Positions 1 through 12,275 of a stretch of 64,000 nucleotides of DNA are shown piece by piece. The stretch is from Echinostoma caproni (taxonomy: Eukaryota > Platyhelminthes > Trematoda > Plagiorchiida > Echinostomatidae). The stretch is taken from NCBI GenBank assembly GCA_900618425.1, contig UZAN01039754.1, forward strand, positions 1 through 64,000, read 5' to 3'. The notes beneath the pieces were generated by a model. The model made no database searches. It saw only the letters and a program-made list of their open reading frames with translations, and had not been told where the DNA came from. Within the stretch, counting starts at the first letter, position 1, and the number at the start of each line of letters is the position of its first letter. Position numbers and translations under genes: made by a program.

Positions 1-459
1 CACCGATGGTTAGAGACACTGAGTGATATGGCTGGGTGTCACAAACAGTGGCGCTCGTGCATCCACTCGTTATTTTCCTAACACCACTCTATATTCCCCA
101 TCTTCCGCTTGAATTTGCTTCGACATTCCAATCTTCACTTCTCTCTTTTGTCCAAACGGACAACCAAAGACAGCAACCAAAACCGACGCACGAAAGTGCA
201 TGGTTAATGGTTGTAAAAACTGAACTGAACTGAACAGTCTATGTTAATAACCGAAACCGAATCCTAACTTCCGGCACGTTTTCGCCCGGGTTGACCACAG
301 AAAGCGATATCCGTCCGCTAAGTGAAGACCCAGGTATGTTGTTAGCTTTTCTGGTTAGTTTTAGTGCTAATATAACCATGTTTGGCATTTTCTTTGCACA
401 TCAACTTATAAAATGTTGCTACAATATTGGGTTGACCCAGTCCCCAACTCCACTCTAAT

Positions 460-900
460 TGGGGAAGCGGTAAAGGAAGTAGACCGATTTTACTACTTGG
501 GCAGCTATATCTCACCGGTCGGACGCTTCACAGATGAAGTGCCGGCACACTTACAGGAGGCTTGATTGGTTTGCCAACTTGAGACGTCTATAATTCCATC
601 ACAAAATCCGGCTGCCTGTAAAGGGTCGAGGGTACACCGCAGCTGTTCGGTCAGTCCTGTTTTACGGTACAGAAGTTTGACCAATACCAAAGCGGGTTAA
701 ATTTAGATTATGGGTTTACCAATACCGCTGCCTGCGCCGCATTGCGCAATTCTGATGGTGCAGTCGGAAAACCAATGCTGGGGGTTTTCGCAGAGTTTTG
801 GATAACCGCGGTCGATTACGTTTGTGGAAGCATGTGCGTTACGTCTGCTACTAAGTGTATTGCTACGGCGCGAGATATATGCTAAAATAGGTAATGCGCG
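460..900 (+). pseudogene. Decayed RTE-like retrotransposon, C-terminal end of the reverse transcriptase
   Basis: In three shifting frames this stretch reads the C-terminal hallmark of RTE/CR1-type polymerases: FYYLGSYISP near 490, then GYTAAVRSVLFYGTE near 630-670, then a QYRCLRRIAQF-like segment near 720-750. These match the known order of F-x-YLGS, A-VRS-LLYG-E and CLRRI blocks. Frameshifts and stops break it in several places. Orientation is opposite to the next element (1200-3560). Confidence 0.55.
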
Positions 901-1199
901 TATGGTCAAACTAAGACCTGGTATGATGATATGAAAACCCTAACTGAATTACTTGGTTATGTGGGTCGCGTTCGGCTATCTGGGTGGAGACGTCGAGATC
1001 ATTGCAACCGATGATCAGAAACAGCGTCAAAATTTCAGGTGTCAGACTAGACTCAGAAAATTGATCAATGAGTTGTACGCGGGTTGTTTCTAACTTGCGG
1101 TCATTCAGTTGTTTTTTCACCTTATGGAATGAATAGCGGTATTTGAAGGATTATTGACATGTTTTGTGCCATGGAGGGGTATGACATCTAAGAGTTTGT

Positions 1200-3560
1200 C
1201 TAATTAGTGGTTACTATGATGAGATATATATTGTACGTCATCACCATCATTGTACAGCGCAATACAGTGAAGCGAACTTCATTGATCTCTGCCAAACTTA
1301 ACGCACACAAGGAAAATGATAATGTATGAGGAGGACATGGATTGGACCTATTTCTAGGGACGGGAAACGAAAGCGAACCCCTACAGTCAACACAGAGTAA
1401 ACAGTTCAACTGAGCATACATACTATTTCAAGCATTCTGGTCTGATAAAAAGTGACAACATGATCGCCATTACTGTCGGTTAGCAGCCATAACCTTCAGT
1501 GTCTTCATTCATGCGGTTTCGGAGTCTTTTGGACCCCGACCCGGAAGGCGAGGGACATCTACTCTACCTAATCGTTCCGTGCATTTCTTCACGCCTGGTC
1601 TCCACGTGATCTGCTGGCCTCCACGTGGCTTTCTTCAGCCTGTAGCAGCCACTGCAAACAAGGCACGCTGCGATAGGCTACCGTCGGACATACGTAAAAC
1701 GTGTCCTAACGAACGGAGCCCACGGAGCTGGATTCCATGAGATATCGAGTTCTTCTTTGATGTATTCCGAAACACCCGACGATTTCCTTCTAAGTTAATA
1801 ACCCGCTCACTCCATCCAACCTGGGCCAGACTACGTAAACATCGATTGTCGAACACTGCTAAACGGCGGGTGTCTTCTACCCGCAAATTCAAGGTCTCAC
1901 AACCGTAAAGTAGAATGGATCGTACGGTGGCGCAGTACACGCGACTGTTCAACTTTAGTGACACGTCACCTCGTCGCTACAGGTGTTTTAGTCCTGCGTG
2001 CGCTGCTCGAGCCTTGGAAATGCGGGCGGTTATCTCATTCGATGGGCTACCGTCTTTGGTCACGCAGCTACCTAAGTACGAGAAGCAGTCAACTTCAGCT
2101 AATTCCTGATCGTTTAGTTTCAGAGCAGAACTCGGTGACACCCAGTCTTGTGGCATTACTTTGCACTTTGAGGGTGTAAATCACATGCCGAAAGGAGCGA
2201 CAGAACTTTCTATTCTGTCAAGTGCTCTTTGTGCATCCTCCATACCTTCGAACAGGTGAACGATGTCGTCAGTGTACTCCAAATCTCAGCTTTTCTTCAG
2301 CTGTTCACTCAATACTTACGTTTTGGAGACCACTTAGTGTGTTCTCCAGTATTTCGTCTATGACTAAATTGAACAGGACAATCGTTGGTCGACGGTGCGT
2401 ATGGCATAGCTCGAGGACTTGACGCAGAGTGAAGATTAGGTCGATACAACCGCGACCTTGTCGAAATCCTGCTTGTTGTTCGCGGATGTCTGTCTCCCTG
2501 AACGGCATCAGATGTCGAAGTATAATGGAGGCTAGTAACTTGGTGACGATTGGGATCAAACGTATTCCATGGTGGTTTGCCCAGTCATTGCGAGATCCTT
2601 TCTTAAAAACTGGAACGATCAGTGACTCGCTCCAGGATGATGGGATGCGCTCGTGTAACCAGATGTCATGCATTACATCAGTAATGGAATATACGAGGTC
2701 ATTGCCCTCCATCTTGAAAAGAGTGTGAGGAATCCCGTCCGTTCCTGCTGCTCTTCCTTTCTTCAGGTCTTGGATGCAAGAACGAACTTCTCCTGCAGTA
2801 GGAGGTTCAGATGACACTGCCCACGGAGCCTCAGCTACATCGGAGGAGATAACCTGGTTAGCACCTGGGCAGCTGAACTGTTCGTTGAAGTACTCCACCC
2901 ACCTGTCAAGCCGTTGTCCCCTATTGTGATTAGCTTGTCCACTTTTGTTGCAGATTGTTTCACTAACTGTGGTTCGCTGACCTCCCGTTTTGCGTATCAG
3001 TTGGCACAGTCTCTGACTATTTCCTGATGCAGCTGCTACTTCCATTTCACTAGCTATCGTTGCCCACCAGTTCTCACGGTCTTTCTTGAGGCTCCTCGTG
3101 AGTTGACGTTATAGACGCCACCTAATCCTGCCTTGATCCCGGGCGGTTGGGATTTGCCGCTTTTTCTCCATCAGTGCGACTGACTCATCAGATATCCAAT
3201 GCCTCGGGTGGGCTACTGCTTCAGATCCACAATCAACGTTCGCAGCTGAGTGCACTGCTCGGCTAATCTGATCCCATTGTCCATCTACACTACCACCCCA
3301 CAGCGCGTCTAGCTCTTGCCCTAGTTCTGATTCAAAACGGGCACGAACGGTTGGGTGAGATAAGCGATGATCTGCCAATCGAGTTTGGTGGGTTTTTCTG
3401 CAACCAGTGAGTTGTACGTAAATGGCGCTTTTATAGTCTTGTTGCGTCAGTGAGGTTTCTTCTATTAGGTCCACATTGGAGGAAGTTTGCATCCTGCTCA
3501 CGGCACTGCAATGGGATCGTGTGACCATAGTCACATATTGCGGTTTGGCCAAACCTTAAC
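1200..3560 (-). mobile_element. RTE-like non-LTR retrotransposon, 5'-truncated and broken
   Basis: Read on the minus strand, this is a recognisable RTE-type element lacking its endonuclease. A linker region lies at 3109-3552. The reverse transcriptase at 2305-3045 carries GRAAGTDGIPHTLF, WSESLIVPVFKKGSRNDW and QQAGFRQGRGCIDLIFTLRQ blocks. The catalytic box, in another frame near 2262-2280, reads YTDD where YADD is usual. The C-terminal block at 1635-1964 carries VRSILLYGCETLNL. After PTIVLFN the frame jumps to LVIDEILENTL, so about 70 residues, including the rest of motif A and motif B, have been deleted. Several frameshifts follow. The 3' part (1200-1630) matches the 3' region of the copy at 43.4-44.9 kb. 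Confidence 0.75.
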
Positions 3561-4144
3561 TACGACCGCTTTGAATTACTACCTAAACTCGAAATGGGCT
3601 TTCGCTGGTCATTTTTCAACCTAAAATACTCGTTGCCGATCACGTCACCACCAACTTCCACATTCACTTATTGCACTTTTTGATTCTTTTTCGGGGTACT
3701 GTCTTACGATGTAGGACGATTTTCGCTCATCCGATAGCCCTGGCATCATGATATTGCCGAATGACATTTGTTGTCCGAGCGAATTCCGCCGCACCTATTG
3801 CGTTTTCGTGGCCAGTGCTCGGTGTTGTTTAGCCGTATCGGTAACTCATCCCGCCTGATTGCCACCTACCCCACAGAAACGGATTTCACCACGGGTTCTG
3901 GCCATCACCCAGCAAAAGCGCGATACTCGTGCCAGGTATGAACTTGCTTTAGAGCGAAATGAACTGTTGCTTCGTTTGCCACTGCTAACAATTCCTCCGA
4001 TCTCTGTTCTGGGATTCAGCACCGTCCTAACTGAGAGCAAAAAGTGATTCATCTAAGATTGGGTTGTGCAATCAAAACAGTAACTGACTGCGTTCTATTT
4101 TTGCTTAATTTATGGTGGCACTGTCGATTTTTTGTAAGATTGCT

Positions 4145-4245
4145 GCTGCTTGGAAGCACGGGGTGGGGCTCGAACATATAACCTTCATGTTACTATGACA
4201 GTGTCCTATATCGATTGAGCGATCCCTACCAGTACGGATATATCA
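4145..4245 (-). repeat. tRNA-like SINE fragment
   Basis: On the minus strand GGGATCGCTCAATCG is followed about 40 bases later by GTTCGAGCCCC, which matches the B box of a tRNA promoter. The A-box region is degenerate. It is probably the head of a tRNA-derived SINE, not a functional tRNA gene, since no cloverleaf could be drawn. Confidence 0.35.
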
Positions 4246-7200
4246 TTTTTTCCCACCCGTTCTCGTTGTTTGACGACTTCGATTGACATGATTTCTCTCC
4301 TGGTTTGTACCAGAGCATTCGACTGCTGACAACCGAAACATCCAGAGCAACTTGAGCCTCTCCAATAGTTAACTGGTACAATATTGGCAACGGTGAATCC
4401 AGAGATCAGGTCGGATCAATTTTCCAAGAAGTAAGCGTGCGTCCGAATTTACACAGAAGTTTCGGGGCCTCTACACGGGGACGTAGATCTGTTAGTGCGA
4501 ACTCTAGTGAGGATTAGCGGGATTATCAGTTTCAGGTTTTTCCTCATTAGCCTTGGATAGTTTTCCCCATCCAACTACCCTGACATTTGTTCTCTTCTCG
4601 CATACTGATAAGTTTCATTAGTTGTTACCGGAAAGGTTTCCTATATTACCTTCTTCATTATGGTAAGAAGACTGGGGTTTGGAGGGTAAGCAATAGATTT
4701 ACCGGTCTGGTGCACCACGTCTGCTCTGAATCACAGATCGGCAGTTGCAAAACAATGAGTACTAGACAACAAGTAGAGCACTGTGGAATGCCTTGGGTGC
4801 GCCATGGTCGCTGATTTTATATTTCGTCTGATGTCTTATTTTTGCATTTTTGAGTCTCGAATGATTTCATGCGACGTTTGTGAGCGTCATTTATGATCAG
4901 GTAGTAAACTTCTATCACATGAGGTATATGGGGTGGACCAAATTTATGGCATTCGTCCCACTAGGTACTCTATCGCTGTTCTGGATCTGCTGCAATGGTA
5001 CCTCGCTGTTTTTCATGACATCTGCGTCAACCGGATCCAAGTAACAATGCCAATTTACTGTTGGCCTCGGAAGTTAGGGCACGGTGGCCACTCATAAAAT
5101 TTTTCCTAACTTTTGAATAAGAGACCTCCTGCATAAACTTCAAGTGTGCTCTGCTGTATTCATACGCGCTTTTGCAGGGTGCGATCACTCTTGATCGGTG
5201 GGTTGCAACCCCTCTCATCTCCTAAAAAGATTATGATTCTATACCATATCTGCGTTTGAAGTACGAGTTGTTTGCTAAGCTTGTGGCTATATCGGGTCTA
5301 TCTTCGCTGCGGGAATCATGTTGAATATAACCATTGATAAGCAACTCACAAAGAGCGAAAGAAACCGAATCATGGTCTAGAAACAGTTCCAGCAATAAAG
5401 AGGACTCGATCTGATTAAAATGGGAGTGAGCGCATCTGTGCATGTGTACGCCTCGGTAATGTGATTTAATTTCCACGAGTTAATTATCGCTCGACATGGG
5501 GTCCTCATTTGCTATCATCATAATCGAACACCGTGCTTTCGATAGAGGATTTACTAAGCAAAATTAAGGGGGTCTAGCGGATTTCTCTTTATTGAGAGTA
5601 AGCGAAATGCGTAAGAGATAGGAAATACTTTTAACCGACAATATAGAACCATCATTCATGCACACCGTAATGAAAAAAGAGAAACTACATACTGATGATG
5701 GGGAAATTCGGTCGACCTATGTGTGATTTCGACGAGAAAGGTATACTCGTTCCGGTGTGTTGTCTTTGCTTAGAATCACTCTATTTCTTACATGTACCCA
5801 ATAAGTCTAGTGCTCTAGGATATGGGTTCAGCCTATAGCGAATACGTTATTTTTCCTACCTCTTTAATGATTCTCATTTGTGGAACCCGACAAAGGTCAC
5901 TGGACAGCTGTTTTGAACTTTTTGGGGTCCATTGGTTGTGAGTATTCAACGTACCAATCCGGGATATGAACCACATTCCTTCGGGTTTGGAATCTAAACC
6001 CACATCAATTCCCCACACTTCTCTTTCGTGACTATCTACTAGGGGCAGAGTTTTTTATTATTGCACAGATCTACCACGCACTCAACACGACTGTGTAAAG
6101 ATTGCTATCTTTAGCCAATAGTTCATTGCATACCGTGCTCACATGAGCTGATGGCGTGGAAATAACGTCTTCAATTTTAGGAAGGCATTCATCAAGATAA
6201 TATGAAGCCCAACGTTTGGTATGCATCTGCGAGCCCCACGTTAGAAGATGGAATTAGTTAACAATGTAAATAAATCTGTGTCGCCATTTGGATATGAGGA
6301 GTTATATTTATGTATGTTTGGGCGTCACCAGACTTCGGCCGTGTGAAACTGGCTTAAGCAAGTAGTTTCGCTGGATCGAAAGGCGTGGGCTCAATGTTTG
6401 GTTTCCAAGATCACCATAATTGAGTTCACTGGGCTCATTCTTCAGGGGGTTATTTGAATAGGAACTTGTGTCATCTGAAACCGACAAGGATTATATTGTC
6501 ACCCTCTTGCAGTTGGATTCTATCATGTATGGTGCTTTTGAAAACGAGTGGAGGTTTATTCGGTGATTTCTCACCCCACCCCACCCCTGGTACCCTGACT
6601 ATTGTCTGTTGAACCACGGTAGTTATCAAGACTTGCTTGTATAAATACCAGATTGTTTTACGTTGTAGCGACTGAAGAGATTAAAAGAAACGTTAACATC
6701 TCGCAGTGTTTGTCTTCTCTCGGTTTTATATTGTGTTTTGTGCTCACTCTTCGGAGTTTTATGTATTGCTTAGGACGGTGAATATGATGTAATTTGTGAT
6801 CAGTTAAGGTTATTCCAGGATTCTGTCACGCGGATGGACAGATGTAAGTGGGTCAGAAGGTAAACGTAAATAGCAAGCCATGCAGGGTTCATGATATCGC
6901 CCACGACCACCATCGAATTGAGTTGTGAAAGGAGAAAATAACTGACGGGATCTGCAAATTCGGTGTCATCATTAATGGGGTGTGAATACTGCAACGCTGA
7001 AAAATGTTTTTCCTACCGTACTTTACTTGGGGTTGAGAGCAAACGTTTGAAACACCGACGATATACAATAAAAATCTCACTTGCTCATTACTGACTTCAA
7101 TACTTCAGAGTCATCAGCACCTTGTTCTGAAAGTCGAAAGTTGTATGTATTCTTTTGACAAACTTGTGTTTTGTTGCTACTGGCAAAAGCCTGATAATTT

Positions 7201-8014
7201 TTTGTCAATCGCGGAACACTGGGAATGTGAGATACTCATTTAGGCTGCTCTGAGTATTTTGAGAAGAACGTTTAGCGGTGAATTGGGGCTTTAAATACCT
7301 TTTCTGCTAGTCAAGGTATGGGAAGATGTATTCCGTTTCATTTGTGATTGGCAGATTATTGACTGCTTCGTCTTTCGTTTCCATGACTCTATTTAACGTC
7401 CAAGCAATCGTTATTGATAGTGGATCAGGATTTTGCTGATACCATACAAACGGAATGTTTATTTGCGGGTTTGTGCTAAGAGCCGCTTGGGAATACGTGA
7501 TAGTCAATTCGAGCGATCTGCTATGAGGTGTGAGTTTTTCATGGACCCCCAAATAGTCTCTTGCCTTATTAAGTATATAGTTTTTGTTTCCGTTAACATC
7601 ATAACTAGTAACTATCCATCAAAAGTTTCGGGATTCGAATGCTTATGCAAAGAGTCGTTTGCTGGTTTACTTTGGCAATTTACAGGGAACGGAGAGAAAA
7701 TGTCATTTGTAAGATGTTAACCATTCTGTTAGCGTTCCTTAGTAGCTTGGAACATTTGCGTTAAGTTGTTGCAGCGATGATACAGTCTACGATGAAAATG
7801 AAAAATGACTTCGTTGATTACCGGATACATCTTGGTAGCAGATCAAGCGGTTAGCCTGACCCAAACAAACAGAATCCAGTCTCGAAATCCCGACCTTCCA
7901 ATGAGATTTTCCTGATCATTATTCACAACTCGCTATCCTGAGAAAAGGACCTGCCTGCCCCGACAGAAGTTGCAAGTAATTGCTCTTATCCAGCCCCCAT
8001 TTGTGTTTATACTT
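4246..8014. other. No gene seen
   Basis: Only short open frames (under 100 codons) without start context, splice signals or motifs occur here. The stretch is AT-rich with short homopolymer runs and stays unassigned. It lies beyond the 3' end of the main gene. Confidence 0.5.
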
Positions 8015-8293
8015 CAGGGTACCCGTAAACGCTGCCACTATAGCCTTCTATCGTAATTCATACAAACGAACACGTTTTACCGAAGAAATGCATGCCTCTC
8101 TTGGTTCTGATGAATTAGACTCAGAGAGCCCAATGTTTCAACTGGTTTGGCAGGAAGTACACTTCGTTCCAAATCACCCCCTTTATTGGTGTCAGATTTG
8201 GACAAATTTCTTCGTAGACCACAGAAGATCAAGTTTTCCAATCTGTGCGTGTAGGTGCTTCATGCCGTTCCGATTTCGTGAAGACAGACCCGA
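8015..8293 (+). CDS. Candidate plus-strand exon overlapping the 3' UTR of the main gene
   Basis: A good plus-strand acceptor (C/T-rich, ending ATACTTCAG at about 8014) opens a long frame containing YKRTRFTEEMHASLGSDELD and later WQEVHFVPNHPLYW, with a possible donor (CCCGAG then GTAATA) at about 8293. The middle is acidic and protein-like. No family is recognised. It overlaps the predicted 3' UTR of the minus-strand gene, so it may be spurious. Confidence 0.2.
8182..8187 (-). promoter_or_regulatory. Possible polyadenylation signal AATAAA
   Basis: The minus strand reads AATAAA about 280 bases after the stop codon at 8464, a reasonable distance for a 3' UTR. The hexamer is common by chance in sequence of this base composition. 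Confidence 0.35.
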
Positions 8294-8463
8294 GGTAATA
8301 GGTGACAAGTCGTATTGATGTTATTCAATGTGGGACAGTTTTAATTTTGTTCTTTTGAGGATTCATTCATGAGCATACTCAACAGTTCATTGTTAAACGC
8401 AGACACGTAATTCATAGCAGCCACAGAGACTAGGGATAATATATATGAGGGTGGAGGAGAAAC

Positions 8464-8961
8464 TTAGGAGATACAACAGCCCCGTGATGACTTGTCATCA
8501 ACAACAGTACTGTGACCGTCATTCTCATGTTTTTGCGTTCGGGCCTGTCCGGTTTTGTGCTCACTGACAATTTGTTTACGGTTCGTTTCTGTTGCCGTAT
8601 CGTATTTCCGATGCGCTTTGCTGTCAGTTATCGGTCCAGCTTGGAGACAGAACTCCTCCGAGGCATCGTCAGGCAGTTGACTGTACACTTTTGTCCCGGG
8701 AGATTCGTCTCTTGCCGATTCTGTCACACTACGAGTTTCCAGTTTTCGGGTTTGAGATCTGGGTCGGATTGGGGGTGCCTCACTGCGTTCATGTTCGCCA
8801 ATCGATTTTGGTTTTTTCCGACCCAGACCACATGTTCCACACATGGCCTTCTTTGGTGACTTTTCTCGTGCGGGCGAAGGCGATCCTGGTTCTTTGGGAT
8901 GTGTACCATGAGTGACTGCGTGCGACTTGGTGTATTGTGCGTGTTCTTTCTCAACCGTGGG
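8464..8961 (-). CDS. Terminal exon of the main gene, ending in a CCIS CaaX-like box
   Basis: This exon encodes 165 residues and a TAA stop (8464-8466). The acceptor CATTCATACAG, preceded by TTCTTCTCTC, is strong. The product is hydrophilic, Lys/Arg/Ser/Glu-rich and apparently disordered. It has a CGTCGLGRKKPKS segment near residue 45 with a CxxC pair, Ser-Pro sites (GSPSPAREKSPKK), and the C-terminus KSSRGCCIS. CCIS fits the CaaX rule (Cys, aliphatic at a2, Ser), predicting farnesylation, and the preceding Cys could be palmitoylated; both are inferences from the motif. A possible AATAAA lies at 8187-8182, implying a 3' UTR of roughly 280-300 bases. This is the alternative to the CCCS-ending exon at 60885-61379. 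Confidence 0.75.
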   Translation of the reverse strand, partial: PTVEKEHAQYTKSHAVTHGTHPKEPGSPSPAREKSPKKAMCGTCGLGRKKPKSIGEHERSEAPPIRPRSQTRKLETRSVTESARDESPGTKVYSQLPDDASEEFCLQAGPITDSKAHRKYDTATETNRKQIVSEHKTGQARTQKHENDGHSTVVDDKSSRGCCIS

Positions 8962-9794
8962 CTGTATGAATGAGAGAAGAACCAAATTAGATTTAACGAT
9001 CAATACCTAAAAGTCACTCAGCATCAACTTCCCTCCACACTGTGTTGTTGAATCAGATGTTCGTCAATTCGTTTATTTTCTACAATCGCACATAATTGTC
9101 ATTCCATATTCTCGGTTAACTATAGTGCGGAAAAAGGAGTATATGGAGTATCAAAATAGGTAGTCAACTACAGTTGATGTTTCTGTCGAGATTCTAATTA
9201 CGCATTGCGGAAGTTCATATTTATGATTGGGTTATGCTCATCAGTTTTTCCCGTTATCCTATGATATAAATACTCCGATAAGTGTCTTTTTGCTCTATTT
9301 TTTCTAGCTTGAGTTGATCGGTTGTTTGTGATACATTTTATATTCTTACCACAAATGATTTGGGAACTGATAGCGTTCGTCTTTATGGCTTGACTCGGTG
9401 CTGCTTTTCAATAGTAAAACGGATTTTGTCCTATTTATTGATAATTTGGAATGGTTTACACTTCGCACTACTCAATACGCGGAGCCCCCACCCAAATTTG
9501 GTGGTAGTCAGTTCATTGTTGTCCTGCTTAATACTATACTTCATGAGGTTCGCCTCTCCACTTCCCGGGACGTACGTTACCGGTTTCCATGAGTAAACAA
9601 CATGTCCTCGTGTCTGTGGGATCCAACTCATCTACTGTTCGTCACGAAATAGTGTGTAAAAAATTTCGACAGTTTTTCACCTAAATGTCTGTGATTGTTT
9701 TGAATAAAGCCAATCGGGTCCGGCACAATGGGGGGGGGGGGAATTTGTCATTCCGAGGCTATTGAAAGTCGAGGAGAACAGGGCATCTACTTAC

Positions 9795-9914
9795 ACAGTG
9801 CACGGTGAATTTGACCAGCTCGTCTGGGACAACATGTTGCTTTTCTTTGATTCTGCGTGGTTTGGGACGTGGACTCACGGGACCTTGAGTTATGGCAACT
9901 GTCTCTTCCACCAC
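9795..9914 (-). CDS. Penultimate exon of the main gene (40 codons)
   Basis: A 120-base exon runs from the acceptor TTTATTAG to a perfect donor (CACTGT then GTAAGT), phase 0 at both ends. The peptide starts VVEETVAITQGPVSPRPKPR, a Pro/Arg stretch that could act as an SH3-type ligand, and ends in DELVKFTVHC. The next exon, the terminal one at 8961, begins in the same phase after an intron of 833 bases. The splice signals on both sides and the clean open frame make this one of the safer exons. Confidence 0.7.
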
Positions 9915-11292
9915 CTAATAAAAAGGAAAGAGGATTGATGAAAGCAGATATACCGTTATTATTAGATTTTTTTTATTGGTTCTCCAGATCCCGGAAAAAG
10001 CATTCAGAATTGAATGTGATAGATGGCCGTTAAAGTGCTAACCAGCTGTGGAACTATGTACTTGGCTATCGTTTTAAGTTATTGGTTTAAGAATGGTGCG
10101 TACTGACATAGTAATCAGAAAAACGCGTGGAAACGGAGCGATCGTTTGTCGGATTGTCTAATGCCAACAGTTTTACTTATATTACTGCAAATATACACCA
10201 TGTTAAGTGATAAATATGGACTTCTGAGCCTCCGATATATGGGGTGCAGTCCTTCATTCAGATAGAATTGTTTATGTTTATCAACAAAGAAAAAATCTTC
10301 ATGAGACTCAGCGTATTTCTATGAGAAATAGCAGTAAATCAATAAGAAAAAGGCAAAGGATCCAGAGAATTCATTGAATGTCCGAGCATTTACGTGAGTC
10401 CCCAATCTGCTCCAGTTTACTGATAATATCTGCCCTGAAAAGTTCCAAAATCGTTTATCGTGTACCTGTTCTAGAATTCCCCAGCGCAAACCATATATTT
10501 GCAATGAGTATGTTTTATCTTGAGGAATAACACAGTTGTACGCCCTTAAATAAAACTTTTACCCTGATCTTGTTTATTTGTAATTTAGAACTTTGGTGGT
10601 TGAAAAGTTGGGATTGGAAGTTTTGAAGCGTGGTTTCCAGAAACAGAAAAACTTTCTCGTTTTCATGCTCATTGTTGACACACCAAAAATAAATCGGCTG
10701 AATACTAAACTAATGCGACGATCTTTAGCGCTCCATTGAAAATATCCTGATAACAGTTTTGATTCATGAACCCCGAGATGTATATGGTACAGAATGAGAA
10801 CCTGGAAATGTGAGCATGGAAATGAACTGATACACCACAGTAATTCATTCTACAGGAATTTTCAAGTGAATGAGGAAAAAATGTAAGTGGTTGCCTCTGG
10901 AAATGACAAAGTTTTGTTTTATGTTATCAACGTTATGGACTTAGATAAATTCATTAATATACTCCGTAGTTGTCATGCTCTGTCTCTATCGATTTTGCGA
11001 CGAATTAATGTTTTCGTAAACTTTCGCTATTAATCCTTCACCTGATCACTTATCACTATTTCATTTGGCTATCCGCCATTCGCCTCATTGAACCTGAAAA
11101 GGTTACTGAGAACTTTCAGGATCCAAGAAAGTGATACGAGAAGTTATTTAAATGAAATGTGATTTTTCGACTCGGTTGTAATTGCAAAATTCCTCCTCGC
11201 TTGAATGAATAATCTTTCAGCATGCATCCCCATATCGGTTGTAAAATAGCGTATCATAGAAATTAAATTAAAAGTAATAAAACCTTACGTAC
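9915..11292. other. Intron of the main gene, nothing recognised
   Basis: AT-rich sequence without repeats I can name or convincing splice-bounded frames. The short intron to its left (8962-9794) contains a run of 13 G near 9730. Confidence 0.5.
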
Positions 11293-11382
11293 TTTCTTTC
11301 CTGTCGCTTCTCTCTCGCGTCGATTTGGGCTTTTTTTGCGGCGAAGGGATCCACTCTTATGCTCGTGTTCGTGTTCGTGCAT
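11293..11382 (-). CDS. His/Glu-repeat and basic exon of the main gene (30 codons)
   Basis: The exon follows a good acceptor (CTTTTCTCACAG) and ends at a strong donor (AAGAAA then GTACGT). Both ends are phase 0. The peptide is MHEHEHEHKSGSLRRKKS followed by PNRREREATGKK: a short His-Glu repeat, then a strongly basic cluster that could bind acidic lipid or nucleic acid. It starts with ATG, so a promoter in the preceding intron could use it as a start, but the acceptor in front makes an internal exon more likely. Confidence 0.6.
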
Positions 11383-12239
11383 CTGTGAGAAAAGTGTTGC
11401 GATTTGTGGTTTTATTTAGTGATAATAGTGGTAATGACCTGTCAGCTGGAAAATAAATGCTTGCAATCTGCGTCTGCCTACTGATGAGTAGGCAAAATGA
11501 AGATTTGTAGATTTTTCCTCATTGTACATGTGATCACTGTTTTAGTTTGAAGTATTCGAACTTACGGCAGTTGACATTCACTTCGATTACACGATCTCTT
11601 TTCGCCTAATTCCACTTGCGTAATGTATTCGCGAAATTAATGCCAGCGCATTCCAAATTTAATGTTTCAGAAGTTCAATAAAACGAAATGTGTTCAGTCG
11701 TTACTATTTAAACTTTTAACGAAATAGCCATCTGTAAATTCCATATAATAGAAGCGAATAGATGTTTTGAGTATGAATATCCGCGAAAATGAGTGAAGCG
11801 AGAGAGTGATGATTGCCAGAAATTCCATTTGGTTTCTGTTAATTGGATTATATATGCCTGGCTTTTGGACCTTCCCCCGTTCACAAGGCATTACTTGGAT
11901 GCACTGTGGCACATTCAACGCCACTAATTTCCTATCAGCTATGCATACGCTGCGAAAGTCGGTAAATATCATACATTCAGCATGATTATCTCTCTCCAGG
12001 GAATGAGAGAAATTTCTTATTGGCATTGTCATTATTTCCATTTGTTTTCTACTTTTACATGGAAAGAATATGAGGTGAGGTGAGGTAGGATGTGTCGGGG
12101 TATTGATGATAATGGTGACGATGATAAGTGGTATCTTCAACGGGAGTACCAAACAACGATCATGTTCGACTGATCAAGAAATAAACTGCAGAATATTCAT
12201 TCCTCCTATTATATTGAAGTCTGAAAGCCGCGCAATAGA

Positions 12240-12275
12240 AAAGTTGAAGCGCAAATCTATTTGCGCTTCAACTTT
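12240..12275. repeat. Perfect 15-base-pair hairpin
   Basis: AAAGTTGAAGCGCAA and its exact reverse complement are separated by six bases (ATCTAT). It lies in an intron of the main gene and is not part of any element I recognise. The stem is shorter than a typical microRNA precursor. Confidence 0.8.

Noticed and set aside
8512..8915. Two plus-strand frames of 107-115 codons
   Set aside because: They are antisense shadows of the terminal exon of the main gene, which has the better composition and a clean acceptor.
11694..12152. 152-codon minus-strand open frame
   Set aside because: It has no splice signals, motif or good start; a frame of this length is expected about once by chance in 64 kb of this composition.
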